From the NCBI RefSeq assembly GCF_900108855.1, contig NZ_FNXY01000004.1:682001-746000 (forward strand): a stretch of 64,000 bases of DNA. The letters run 5' to 3'. Positions within the stretch are counted from its first letter, which is position 1, and every line of letters begins with the position of its first letter. Under the pieces are notes generated by a model. It ran no database searches and was not told the origin of the DNA. It worked only from the letters and a program-made list of their open reading frames with translations. This DNA is from Dyadobacter koreensis. Lineage in GTDB: Bacteria; Bacteroidota; Bacteroidia; Cytophagales; Spirosomataceae. Position numbers and translations under genes: made by a program. Positions 47,214-56,164 of the stretch are shown here, one piece after another.

Positions 47214-47242
47214 TGCAACAAACAGGACGTCTTGTGCAACAT
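47214..47242 (+). promoter_or_regulatory. 21-bp-spaced direct repeat before the beta-helix/GH3 operon
   Basis: TGCAACAA (47214-47221) and TGCAACAT (47235-47242), exactly 21 bp apart (two helix turns), the second followed by CTCTGC. The same arrangement in the same orientation relative to the gene lies before susC of this locus. Spacing suits a tandem AraC-type DNA-binding domain such as that of the adjacent HTCS. Confidence 0.6.
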
Positions 47243-47300
47243 CTCTGCTAAATGATGATGTTATAAATCCTTTGATTTGTATCGACTATTTCATTTTTAT

Positions 47301-49568
47301 ATGCCCTTATATTTTCGATTGTTTTTAACTCTGTTGTTACTACCTCCGCTGCTGACATGCGGACAATCCGCTCACGTATTTTATGTATCCCCATCAGGAA
47401 GCGATCGGAATATAGGTACCAGAGCGAAACCATTTGCAACGCTCACTAAAGCCAAACAGGCAGCCAGGGACTTACGCAAATCAAAGGATTTCAGGAAATC
47501 GATTACCATTTTTTTAAGAGAAGGAAATTATAAACTGTCCAAAACATTTTTACTATCACCGGAGGATTCCGGAAGTAAAAATGCACCTTTTAGCATAGCC
47601 GCTTATCAGGGCGAAAAAGTTGTGCTATCCAGCGCCCTGCAGCTGGATGCCGGAAACTGGAAACCGATAAGTTCATCTGCCAGAAAACGTCTGCATCCCA
47701 AAGTTAATGCGGCTGATGTATATGAACTGAATGTAACGCCGCTCAGACTTGCTCAGGCCAGGCAATTTTCTGCTATCAACTCTTTCATGGAAGGCTGGCC
47801 GACCATTGATCTTTTCGCCAACAATCAGCGCCAACCTATCTCCCAATGGCCAAATCCAACACAGATCGTTCACCAAAAAAATGACCCTGGCTGGGCCACA
47901 GCCAATGGTGCAAAAGATACTGCCTCTTTTTATTTTGCCGGTGGTGGAAATCCACAGGATCACGACAGCACCAACGAACCGGATTTTGATGAAACAAGCC
48001 GCTCGCTACGCTGGAGAAGTGCTTTGCAATCAGGCCATGAGCTCTGGCTGAAAGGATTTTGGAGAGTGCCCTGGAGCCCGGTTACATCACGGGTGCGGAG
48101 CATGGATTCTGTCAGCATCCAACTTCATGATCAGCCTCCCGGCGGGATGGGTTCCAAATATTCGGCAGTGGCCGGTACGGATCCGCCATGGCGTGTAGGA
48201 AGCGGCAGGGAAAACTGGAAGCTGATCAATACGCTTGAAGAAATAGACATGCCGGGAGAATGGGCCCTTGACATTCGTGATCAAAAAATCTACTATTATC
48301 CGCCAAAGTCTTTAGATGAACTGGAATTAAGCATTGCCGCACAAACCGGGCCCGTCATCCACCTGGAAAATACGCAGTTTGTGCACCTGAAAGGTTTATG
48401 GATCAATGGAAGTCTGTCAAGCGGAATCCGCCTTACAAACAGCAGGTACATAAATATTTCCGGCTGTAACGTCTACAATGTAGGCAGAAGTGGAATTAAA
48501 GTATCTGGTGGCGATCATAACTTGTTACAGAGCAATACCATCTTTCAGACAGGTGCCGCTGGTATTGAAATGATACTTCAGGGAAACAGGCAAACGCTCA
48601 CTTCGGCATCCAGCAGCCTGATCAATAATTATATTCACCATACCGGTAACCTGAGCTTCACAGAAGGGATTTTGATCAGCAACAGTGTGGGCGTGAATGT
48701 TTCCCACAACCTTCTTCATGATCTTCCCAAAAGTGCAGTAAGGGCCGATTCGATCAACAACTGTATTTTTGAATACAACGAAATCCACAACATCGCATTA
48801 CAGGAGAGCGATAACGGGGCTTTTTATAATTACGGAGGATGGTCTACGTATGGAAATATATTCCGGTATAACTTCATTCACCACATCAACCGCTCCAACG
48901 GCTTGTACTGCGATGACGGCGACAGCGGCGATCTGTTTCACAACAATATCATCCACGATGCGATCGAGGCCATCAAATTTGGTGGCGGTCATGACAACAT
49001 CGCCCGTAACAATTTAATTATCAACAGTAAAAGTCAGAATATTGATGACCGTGGCATTAACAGGGGTTATTCCGTAGGTTCGGTATATGAAAAAGGTCTG
49101 CTGCAAATGAATCCCATGCAGGAACCATGGAAGTCTTATGGCAAAAAATTAGTCGCACAATTTGGCTTAAAGCATAACTTATGGGCCGATATCCTGCAAC
49201 CTGAATGGCATCCCGAATATCCTAACGGCTGCCGTATGCAGAAAAACGTGACCGTCAATAGCGGCCCGTTCGTAAGCCCGCAAAGAGGCGATGTGTTGAT
49301 TATGGGAAATGTACCTATAGATTCTGTTAACCGTGCAGGTTTTTACAATTATCAGGAATTGGATTTGCGCACGAAGAACCCGTTGATATTGACCAAAATT
49401 CAAAACCTGAATCAGTTTTTCCCTAAAATCGGCTTGTATAAGGATGTTTACCGCAGGAGTTTGCCAGACAGGAAAGCGACGGGTGGACTGGCAAACCGCA
49501 GCCAAGGCGGAGATTTAGCCAATGAGGACCAGTTTGTTGACAAAAAAACAGCACCTATCACCAATTAA
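47301..49568 (+). CDS. Exported right-handed beta-helix protein, glycoside-hydrolase-like
   Basis: 755 residues from the ATG at 47301 (a TTG at 47277 is in frame but not needed): signal peptide PLYFRLFLTLLLLPPLLTCG, then HVFYVSPSGSDRNIGTRAKPF, the start signature of secreted beta-helix carbohydrate enzymes, a beta-sandwich insertion (about 110-330) and a parallel beta-helix (about 330-640) with repeated Asn/Gly turns (NISGCNVYNVGRSGIKVSGG, in pieces). The layout resembles GH141/GH120-type enzymes, but I cannot fix the family. It is followed after 7 nt by a GH3 gene in the same operon under the TGCAACA repeats. Confidence 0.85.
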   Translation: MPLYFRLFLTLLLLPPLLTCGQSAHVFYVSPSGSDRNIGTRAKPFATLTKAKQAARDLRKSKDFRKSITIFLREGNYKLSKTFLLSPEDSGSKNAPFSIAAYQGEKVVLSSALQLDAGNWKPISSSARKRLHPKVNAADVYELNVTPLRLAQARQFSAINSFMEGWPTIDLFANNQRQPISQWPNPTQIVHQKNDPGWATANGAKDTASFYFAGGGNPQDHDSTNEPDFDETSRSLRWRSALQSGHELWLKGFWRVPWSPVTSRVRSMDSVSIQLHDQPPGGMGSKYSAVAGTDPPWRVGSGRENWKLINTLEEIDMPGEWALDIRDQKIYYYPPKSLDELELSIAAQTGPVIHLENTQFVHLKGLWINGSLSSGIRLTNSRYINISGCNVYNVGRSGIKVSGGDHNLLQSNTIFQTGAAGIEMILQGNRQTLTSASSSLINNYIHHTGNLSFTEGILISNSVGVNVSHNLLHDLPKSAVRADSINNCIFEYNEIHNIALQESDNGAFYNYGGWSTYGNIFRYNFIHHINRSNGLYCDDGDSGDLFHNNIIHDAIEAIKFGGGHDNIARNNLIINSKSQNIDDRGINRGYSVGSVYEKGLLQMNPMQEPWKSYGKKLVAQFGLKHNLWADILQPEWHPEYPNGCRMQKNVTVNSGPFVSPQRGDVLIMGNVPIDSVNRAGFYNYQELDLRTKNPLILTKIQNLNQFFPKIGLYKDVYRRSLPDRKATGGLANRSQGGDLANEDQFVDKKTAPITN

Positions 49569-49575
49569 TCTTTTT

Positions 49576-51336
49576 ATGTTAAAAAATTACAGAACTGTAT
49601 TATGTATACAGATTGGACTACTGTTGCCCATCCTGCAAGGGAATTGCCAGGTTGCCGACCGTTCAGACGCATGGAAAAGCATGAGCCTCCGCGAAAAGAT
49701 TGGGCAAACGATGTTGATGCTGCCCGATAAAAAAATGGAATTGGAGCTGGGAGGCGGAAGCCTCAGCGGATTTTTCAAACGTTACCCGGTAACCGGTTTT
49801 TTTATGGGTTGGAAATTATTTGTAGGAATCGATGAAAAAGACCGGATAAGCCATTTAAAAAAGTCTGTACAGGCTTATCAGAAAGCAAGCAGACAGCCGC
49901 TGATATTCCAGCAGGACTATGAGAACGGAATCTCGCTGCCTGGCATGACCTCGCTTCCCCGTGAAATGGCATTAGGCGCTGCAAACTCTCCTGCATTAAC
50001 CTATGATTACGGCGCAAGCCTTGCGCGGGAAGCGCTTTCATTAGGCATTAAATGGGTGCTTCATCCGGTTGCCGACCTGAACCTGAACCCACTCAATCCG
50101 ATTGTCAACGTCCGTGGTATATCCGATGATCCGGATAAAACCATAAGACTACTCAGCCAGCAAATCAGAGGTCTTCAGGATCAGGGAGTGGCAGCTACAC
50201 TCAAACATTTTCCCGGTGACGGTGTGGATTACCGAGATCAGCACCTGACAACCACCACCAATATGCTCAGTTTGGAAGACTGGAAAAAATACCACGGTAA
50301 AGTTTTCCAGTCGCTGATTGACAGCGGTACAGCAGCTATCATGCCTGGCCACATTACCTTACCAGCATATCAGAAAGAAAAGCTGAGCGGATTCTATCCT
50401 CCGGCAACTTTATCAAAGGAATTGCTAACACAACTGCTAAAAAATGAAATGCATTTTAATGGTGTTATCGTCTCCGACGCCATGACCATGGGTGGCTTCA
50501 GAGGCTGGTACCCCACACAGCTGGAAGGCGAAATCGCCAGTTTTGAGGCTGGTGTAGATGTTCTGCTCTGGCCATCTTACGCTTTTATGGACACACTGGA
50601 AGCAAGGATTATCCGTGGGCAAATTCCGATGATCAGGCTGGACGATGCCGTAAAAAGGATCTGGACGATGAAAAAGCGCTTTGGATTGCTGCAGCCGGGT
50701 GCAGCTTTGATCAGGGAAATGACGCGGGAGGAGAAACGTCTGTCTGTAAACACGGCCACGGCCATTTGTGAACAGGCCGTGACGATCGTAAGGGATCGTG
50801 AAAAAGCACTGCCGATCAGCCCGGTCACCAGTAAGAAAATTCTGATCGTTGCCATGGCTCCCAAAAGCCGGAAAGGTGGTGACGGTGGATTAGAGTTATT
50901 AAAAAACTTTCAGAAAATACTTAAACAGAAAGGATTCGACACTGATTTTCAGCATGAATTATTATATGAAACTCAGGGCTGGCAGGAAACCGTCTCTAGT
51001 CAATATGATAAGATCATTTTTGCCGCCGTACGCACGCCGCATGCACCGTTCGGGCCTTTGCAGTTCTGGGATGATCATGCTCAGACCGCCTGGGCCATCA
51101 ATTCAATGCCTAAAAATAAAGTGATTGTAGTTTCCTTCGGGAGCCCCTACATTGCTAACGAATATTTTGAAAGGGTCAATACCTGCATCAATGCATACTC
51201 CAATAATCCGGAAATGCATCTTGCTGTTGCAAAAGTATTATTGGGTGAATTGCCAGCAAAAGGCGTTTCTCCGGTTGATTTAAATCCTGATGCCATGCAA
51301 AAATTTCATCTGCCGGACCGCTTGCCCATGCATTAA
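49576..51336 (+). CDS. Glycoside hydrolase family 3, NagZ-like
   Basis: 586 residues from the ATG at 49576, chosen because it gives a signal peptide (LKNYRTVLCIQIGLLLPILQ) and avoids overlapping the previous gene. GH3 TIM-barrel with PLIFQQDYENG, KHFPGDG-x4-D-x-H (the catalytic His loop of beta-N-acetylglucosaminidases of the NagZ branch) and nucleophile Asp in VIVSDAMTMGG, followed by a second alpha/beta domain. It probably cleaves non-reducing beta-linked N-acetylhexosamine or a related sugar in the periplasm. Operon with the beta-helix protein. Specificity is inferred from the His motif. Confidence 0.92.
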   Translation: MLKNYRTVLCIQIGLLLPILQGNCQVADRSDAWKSMSLREKIGQTMLMLPDKKMELELGGGSLSGFFKRYPVTGFFMGWKLFVGIDEKDRISHLKKSVQAYQKASRQPLIFQQDYENGISLPGMTSLPREMALGAANSPALTYDYGASLAREALSLGIKWVLHPVADLNLNPLNPIVNVRGISDDPDKTIRLLSQQIRGLQDQGVAATLKHFPGDGVDYRDQHLTTTTNMLSLEDWKKYHGKVFQSLIDSGTAAIMPGHITLPAYQKEKLSGFYPPATLSKELLTQLLKNEMHFNGVIVSDAMTMGGFRGWYPTQLEGEIASFEAGVDVLLWPSYAFMDTLEARIIRGQIPMIRLDDAVKRIWTMKKRFGLLQPGAALIREMTREEKRLSVNTATAICEQAVTIVRDREKALPISPVTSKKILIVAMAPKSRKGGDGGLELLKNFQKILKQKGFDTDFQHELLYETQGWQETVSSQYDKIIFAAVRTPHAPFGPLQFWDDHAQTAWAINSMPKNKVIVVSFGSPYIANEYFERVNTCINAYSNNPEMHLAVAKVLLGELPAKGVSPVDLNPDAMQKFHLPDRLPMH

Positions 51337-51406
51337 TTCAGGTTTTTGAGCTGAACAATTAACCCGTTTCTGTATGCTTACTTAAAGCTGATTTTAGTTT
51401 CAAAAC

Positions 51407-51453
51407 ACAAAGCAAAGGCTACAAACATTAAAAGTTCGTAGCCTTTGCTTTGT
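51407..51453. terminator. Bidirectional terminator
   Basis: Perfect 16-bp stem (51407-51422 / 51438-51453, arms ACAAAGCAAAGGCTAC and its complement), 15-nt loop, between the convergent GH3 and T9SS beta-helix genes. A-rich left and T-rich right flanks suit termination in both directions. Confidence 0.85.
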
Positions 51454-51505
51454 AAATTATATTTCCGCATCACAAACAAGCAAATAGGGATAAAATTTTC
51501 TTTCT

Positions 51506-54500
51506 CTATTTTACAAAAGCTTTAATTAACGTCCCTTTTTCTGTTTGCGACCTGATAAAATACTTACCCGGAATCAAGGAATCAACCTGCAGACGCATGG
51601 TATTTTCGCCCGTTTGTGATCGTGCAGGATTTTGCAAAACAACTTTTCCGTTTAAATCATATATACTAATGGGTAAATGAGATGGCATAGCAGCAGGAAA
51701 TTTCAGATTGACAAAATCTCCCACAGGATTAGGATATAAAGTTACTGTTGCAGAACCTGCACAATTGTTCCGAACCGAAACAATGTGACTGTAAGCGAAA
51801 CTGCCATCCGTATCAACTATTTTTAGCTTAAAGTAATTGTTTCCATCCAGCAGCGAAATCTCCGTTTTATAGGTATTTGATGTTTTGGCCTCCGGCAACA
51901 ATTTACCCGCAGTAAAGTACTTACGCCCGTCGACACTCTGCTCAACCAAAAAATGATCTACATCTTTTTCAGCAGCAGTACGCCATTCAAGTAGTGCGTA
52001 ACAGTACTGCATTTTTGCCGAAAAGTAAGTGAGTTCAACAGGCAAAGGGGAATCAGGCTGTTTTTGCAGGATTACGGAACTGAAAGCAGGCAATAGAAAT
52101 GTACCGGAATATTCAGTGCCTTGTACATCCGTATACTGCTGACCATTCAGGCTCACGGATCTGCTCACACTGTCGGTATTCACTTCAAAGCGAAGATAGT
52201 TTTCCGGGTTATTTTCGTCGACTTCCAGCTCACTAAAAACAATATTATCTACCCAGGCTCGGGTTTGGTGATCATAAAGCGCGAAGCTAAGGACCGTATT
52301 GTTATTGGTAAAATTGGGGCTCAGCAGCATTTCAACCTCCTTACGGGAATTGCCAAGTGTTACGCTTTTGAATTTAGTAACCCCGAAATTGGAAGTAGCT
52401 GCTGCCAGAAGCGCTATTTGAAGCTGTACACTGTCCACGCTGCCTTTGGCCGAAAAGCTAAGTTTGTAATACTTTCCTTGTGTAAGCGTACCGATATTAA
52501 TAAGTGCTCGCGACGATTTGGTGATGGTCGTATCATCCATAGCCAGGCGAAGTGATCCACCATCCAATTGACCAGTGTTGTCCCAGGCAGGTGCATTGGT
52601 TCCTGATGCCGGCGAAATCGTGTATGCCGTACTTCCCGTTGTGAGGCCTGTGCCAAACTGACTATTGTTGCTTACCGTGATCCGGTTGCTGCCTGTTTGC
52701 TGGATTGTAAAAGGAGGCTGATAAATATTACTTACCACACCATGCAGATCGTACGACAATGCCCTCCACCGGCTAAGATTTAGTGACCGGATAACCCTTG
52801 GACTTGGTACCGTCGTGATCGTTTGTACAAAGTCAGCGTCTTTTTCAAATGGATTACTGTAATAATTACTGTCAATCGTTCCAATAGACGGTAGGTTATG
52901 TTGATTGGCCGTTTGTACGACTCCGCCCTGCTGGTTCAATGATTTGGAATAAAAGATATTTCTGGTAACGCGGTGATTTCTTGAACCTGATTTAGCATCC
53001 GGAAAATACCCAAACCCAACCATATTGTCGAAAAAGGTATTACTGCGAACGGTATGGCCGGATGTTGTAACATTCAGCAGCAGCCCTGCTCCTGCCAGTT
53101 TGTAAACTGTATTACTATCTACCAGATTACCGGCACTATTGCCATCCATATAAATACCCACTGCATAATTAGGATTGACTACCTGCGATGTGGTACCAAA
53201 CAAATTGGGCTGTGCCTTGCTGACGATATTGCCTGTCACCCGGTTATTGCCATATCCATAAGTTGCGGGAGCGAATCCTTTAAAGGTATAAATCCCTCCA
53301 ATATCACATTTTACCATCGCAAAATTAGAAACCTGATTATGTTTTATCAGGAGTCTGGTTCCTTCAAACCGGATACCGCAATATCCCACACTGTCGATGT
53401 AATTGTCAGAAGCAATCGCATCACGTCCGACGAGGTTAATGGCGTTGTACTGATTATTGGCCGGTTCGCCCATGCCTGCACGTAAAGCCGTATTTATGAT
53501 TTTGTTTCGGCTGCATACCGATTCCCTGGCCGTAAGAAAGATGGCATTATTGTTGGTGCTTCTGAACTCGTTGTCCAGAACCGCTATCTGCAAACCCCGG
53601 TTTACCAGCAAAGCATTATGGCTGTTGGTAAAGATACATTTCCGGATTGTGATATTCCGGGTTAGAAAACCTGCGGTGCTGTCTATTTTTACACCATACT
53701 CGTTTGCATTTTTAAAGGCCAGGTTTTCAATATTCAGATAACTTTTGCCGCTTGCTGAAAAACAGTTATTGCTTGCCGGCGCTTCGGTGATGAGATTGTT
53801 TGGATCTGTTTCTGAGTACAGAAAAAGCTTTCTGGCTGTTTTGTCAAAATACCATTCGCCCTGCTGATCAAGCGTTGCGATATGATTTTGCAGAAAATAG
53901 CCGTATCCGGCATTGACCGTGTAATTCCCTATTCCTGGCGCAGCAAAGGTGAGTGTACTGCCTACATGAGACTGAACAACGGGTTTATTCAGCAAAAATA
54001 GATTAACCCTAACGACGGCCGTAGCGCCGGTCCAGTCTTTACCAACCTGCGAATTATCTGTCAAAACCGTACTGCCGCTGCCGCCTTGTATGCGCAGATA
54101 ACCCTGGTTGACTGCATCAGCATTGGGATAACGTCCGATCTGGCTGGATTTATTATTAATAAAAAAGTTGTTCATGCTGCTGAGTGAACCCTGGTAATCT
54201 GCCACCCATACGTTTCCATTGTGGACTGTCCAGTTGGTTATTACGCTGGCACCATTGATCACCGGCGTTGCACCGGTTCCGTATGCACTATATGAGATCA
54301 TGGCAGCAGAAGTCCCCGATTGCTGCGGCAGGATTTCACCTCGGAAAACATCTCCCCTACTGAATAAAATGCTGTCCCCTGCCTGAAAAGTAGCAGCCAT
54401 CGCATTGACTTTATCTATCGTTTTCCAGGGTGTATTGGTGGTTAGTCCGTCATTTTGATCCGAACCCGATTCAGAAACATAATAATTGACCTGTGAATAA

Positions 54501-54553
54501 ACCACGGTACTAAATAGCAGCTGGGTCATCAGGATGATATAACGTATTTTCAT
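51506..54553 (-). CDS. T9SS-secreted right-handed beta-helix protein
   Basis: 1015 residues: signal peptide (1-20), YYVSESGSDQNDGLTTNTPW start signature, parallel beta-helix (about 30-590), a carbohydrate-binding-like sandwich (about 620-790), a fibronectin-like segment (PLPVELTYFSAKMQ..., about 840-935) and a type A T9SS sorting domain (about 940-1015, VTLYPNPVGDFVNLKF, KVVLQNPA and GKYFIRSQTEKG). It is secreted across the outer membrane by the type IX system and probably anchored. It lies behind SusD with a terminator-like hairpin between. Likely a polysaccharide lyase or hydrolase; the family is not resolved. Confidence 0.92.
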   Translation of the reverse strand: MKIRYIILMTQLLFSTVVYSQVNYYVSESGSDQNDGLTTNTPWKTIDKVNAMAATFQAGDSILFSRGDVFRGEILPQQSGTSAAMISYSAYGTGATPVINGASVITNWTVHNGNVWVADYQGSLSSMNNFFINNKSSQIGRYPNADAVNQGYLRIQGGSGSTVLTDNSQVGKDWTGATAVVRVNLFLLNKPVVQSHVGSTLTFAAPGIGNYTVNAGYGYFLQNHIATLDQQGEWYFDKTARKLFLYSETDPNNLITEAPASNNCFSASGKSYLNIENLAFKNANEYGVKIDSTAGFLTRNITIRKCIFTNSHNALLVNRGLQIAVLDNEFRSTNNNAIFLTARESVCSRNKIINTALRAGMGEPANNQYNAINLVGRDAIASDNYIDSVGYCGIRFEGTRLLIKHNQVSNFAMVKCDIGGIYTFKGFAPATYGYGNNRVTGNIVSKAQPNLFGTTSQVVNPNYAVGIYMDGNSAGNLVDSNTVYKLAGAGLLLNVTTSGHTVRSNTFFDNMVGFGYFPDAKSGSRNHRVTRNIFYSKSLNQQGGVVQTANQHNLPSIGTIDSNYYSNPFEKDADFVQTITTVPSPRVIRSLNLSRWRALSYDLHGVVSNIYQPPFTIQQTGSNRITVSNNSQFGTGLTTGSTAYTISPASGTNAPAWDNTGQLDGGSLRLAMDDTTITKSSRALINIGTLTQGKYYKLSFSAKGSVDSVQLQIALLAAATSNFGVTKFKSVTLGNSRKEVEMLLSPNFTNNNTVLSFALYDHQTRAWVDNIVFSELEVDENNPENYLRFEVNTDSVSRSVSLNGQQYTDVQGTEYSGTFLLPAFSSVILQKQPDSPLPVELTYFSAKMQYCYALLEWRTAAEKDVDHFLVEQSVDGRKYFTAGKLLPEAKTSNTYKTEISLLDGNNYFKLKIVDTDGSFAYSHIVSVRNNCAGSATVTLYPNPVGDFVNLKFPAAMPSHLPISIYDLNGKVVLQNPARSQTGENTMRLQVDSLIPGKYFIRSQTEKGTLIKAFVK

Positions 54554-54593
54554 TTGCCCGAAATTTAGGAATACTGGTTATTGAGAGAAAAAA

Positions 54594-54619
54594 GAAGGGC
54601 GGACTGATAACCGCCCTTC
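54594..54619 (-). terminator. Terminator/attenuator after susD (locus 2)
   Basis: Perfect 9-bp G+C-rich stem GAAGGGCGG (54594-54602) / CCGCCCTTC (54611-54619), 8-nt loop. Read on the minus strand it is followed by TTTTTTCTC. It should reduce transcription into the beta-helix gene, which has no visible promoter of its own in the 78-bp gap. Confidence 0.75.
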
Positions 54620-54631
54620 CTGTATTACTTT

Positions 54632-56143
54632 TTAATATCCTTCGTTCTGTGTTAGCTTAGGATTGTACTGCCGCTCTGCCAATGGTAACGGAAACAAAAC
54701 CTGAAATGGCTGTACCTGAACCTGGCTTCCTCCACTGTTTACAAAAAGTCCATTATTAGGGTTTTGCGCGGTACTTGGAATGGCTTTGTATTTTTGATAA
54801 AATGCATTCATCACCGTCAGTAATCGGCCGGTACGTACCAGATCAAACCAGCGGTGGCCTTCATAGCTAAGTTCAAGCCGTCTTTCGTTTTCAATGGTCA
54901 AACGCAATATTGACTGATTCTGACCAGTTAAGGCAGTCAGCCCAGCACGTGCTCTGACCATGTTGACGTACCGCAACGCCTCCGTACTTTTACCCGTTTC
55001 GTTCAGTGCTTCTGCATAAAGTAGTAACACATCTGCGTAGCGTAGCAGGATCCAGTCATTATCACCATCATTTCGGGCAAAAGGGGCGCCGTTCACAATG
55101 TATTTGCGGGTGTAGTAATCCGAGGTTGACGCGCTGTTTCCTTTTGTATAATATCCGACAGAAACGGCTTTGCGGCGATCGCCCTCCGGGAACGCATTGA
55201 CCAGATCCTGACGAACCACCGGACCGCCCGAAAGCCCTGCCTTGATAATGTCAGTACCGGAATAGGTTGGAAGAAAGTTGCTGGCAAAACCGCTCCCAAG
55301 ACTCAAACCGCCCGAAATATACCGGACAGCGAAAAGAATTTCCTTGTTCATTTCATTACTGGTGGAAAAAACATCTTCAAAAGAAGTGCTTACCAACCCG
55401 TGTACTTTTGCCAGATTGCCGGCGGTTGGTGCTCCCTCAATCAGCTCACCGAATGTCTCAGCAGCCAACTGGTATTTTTGCTGGGTGATATAGACCTTGC
55501 CCAGCAACCCTTTTGCAGCAGTTCGGGTAGCACGTCCGAGATCAGCCGCCGGATAGCTTATTGGAAGCACCTGCGCTGCTTCAGTCAGATCTTTTTCAAT
55601 CTGTGCATATACCTCAACAACCGGAGTGCGTCCAAATTCATAAGCCTGCTGGTAGTCGTCACTTAAATTTTGCGTTACCAGGGGCACTGCTCCCCAGATA
55701 CGTACCAGATTAAAATAATTCAGTGCACGGATAAATTTCATTTCACCCAGATAACGGTTTTTCAGCGTTGTGTCCATCGCTACCTGACCAGCCTTTTCCA
55801 GTACGGTATTGGCGCGGCTGATACACCGGTACGAATCCGTCCACATCGTTTGTAAATTGGGATTGTTTTCTTCAACACCAAAAATGGTAAAGAAATAGCG
55901 TGCATTGGCAGATACCGGTTCATAAGCATTGTCGGATGCCATTTCACCAAACACAAAATAGCTGTTGTTATAAACCGGTGCAAGCTGGCTGTAAACTCCG
56001 TTCACTGCGGCCGTTACATTCGATGCGGAAGTGAACAATTTGTCTGTTGGAATTTTAGTAGGATCAGTCAGTTCAAGGAAACTGTCCTGACAAGCAGACA
56101 GGGCACTTGTTAAAATGATAAGAAAGAGAACGATATTTTTCAT
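54632..56143 (-). CDS. SusD/RagB-like surface glycan-binding lipoprotein (locus 2)
   Basis: 503 residues. Lipobox around ILTSALSAC (Cys about residue 18), FLELTDPTKIPTDKLFTSASNVTAAVNGVYSQL (pieces) N-terminal block, helix repeats to ~300, and C-terminal block WILLRYADVLLLYAEALNETGK with RRLELSYEGHRWFDLVRTGRL (pieces), diagnostic for the family. Partner of the SusC encoded 21 nt upstream. Normal length. Confidence 0.96.
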   Translation of the reverse strand: MKNIVLFLIILTSALSACQDSFLELTDPTKIPTDKLFTSASNVTAAVNGVYSQLAPVYNNSYFVFGEMASDNAYEPVSANARYFFTIFGVEENNPNLQTMWTDSYRCISRANTVLEKAGQVAMDTTLKNRYLGEMKFIRALNYFNLVRIWGAVPLVTQNLSDDYQQAYEFGRTPVVEVYAQIEKDLTEAAQVLPISYPAADLGRATRTAAKGLLGKVYITQQKYQLAAETFGELIEGAPTAGNLAKVHGLVSTSFEDVFSTSNEMNKEILFAVRYISGGLSLGSGFASNFLPTYSGTDIIKAGLSGGPVVRQDLVNAFPEGDRRKAVSVGYYTKGNSASTSDYYTRKYIVNGAPFARNDGDNDWILLRYADVLLLYAEALNETGKSTEALRYVNMVRARAGLTALTGQNQSILRLTIENERRLELSYEGHRWFDLVRTGRLLTVMNAFYQKYKAIPSTAQNPNNGLFVNSGGSQVQVQPFQVLFPLPLAERQYNPKLTQNEGY

Positions 56144-56164
56144 AAATAGCTGTCAAAATTATAT

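Larger units (their letters stand above)
46947..47300. other. Divergent control region, HTCS and beta-helix/GH3 genes
   Basis: 354 bp without a gene. It contains a CRP-like palindrome (47123-47138), an inverted TGTTGCA/TGCAACA pair (47196-47202/47214-47220) and the 21-bp direct repeat (47214 and 47235). I see no convincing TAnnTTTG core promoter for either gene. Confidence 0.5.

Noticed and set aside
49522..49575. Longer GH3 start overlapping the beta-helix gene by 47 nt
   Set aside because: The extra 18 residues disrupt the signal peptide; the ATG at 49576 gives a normal one.
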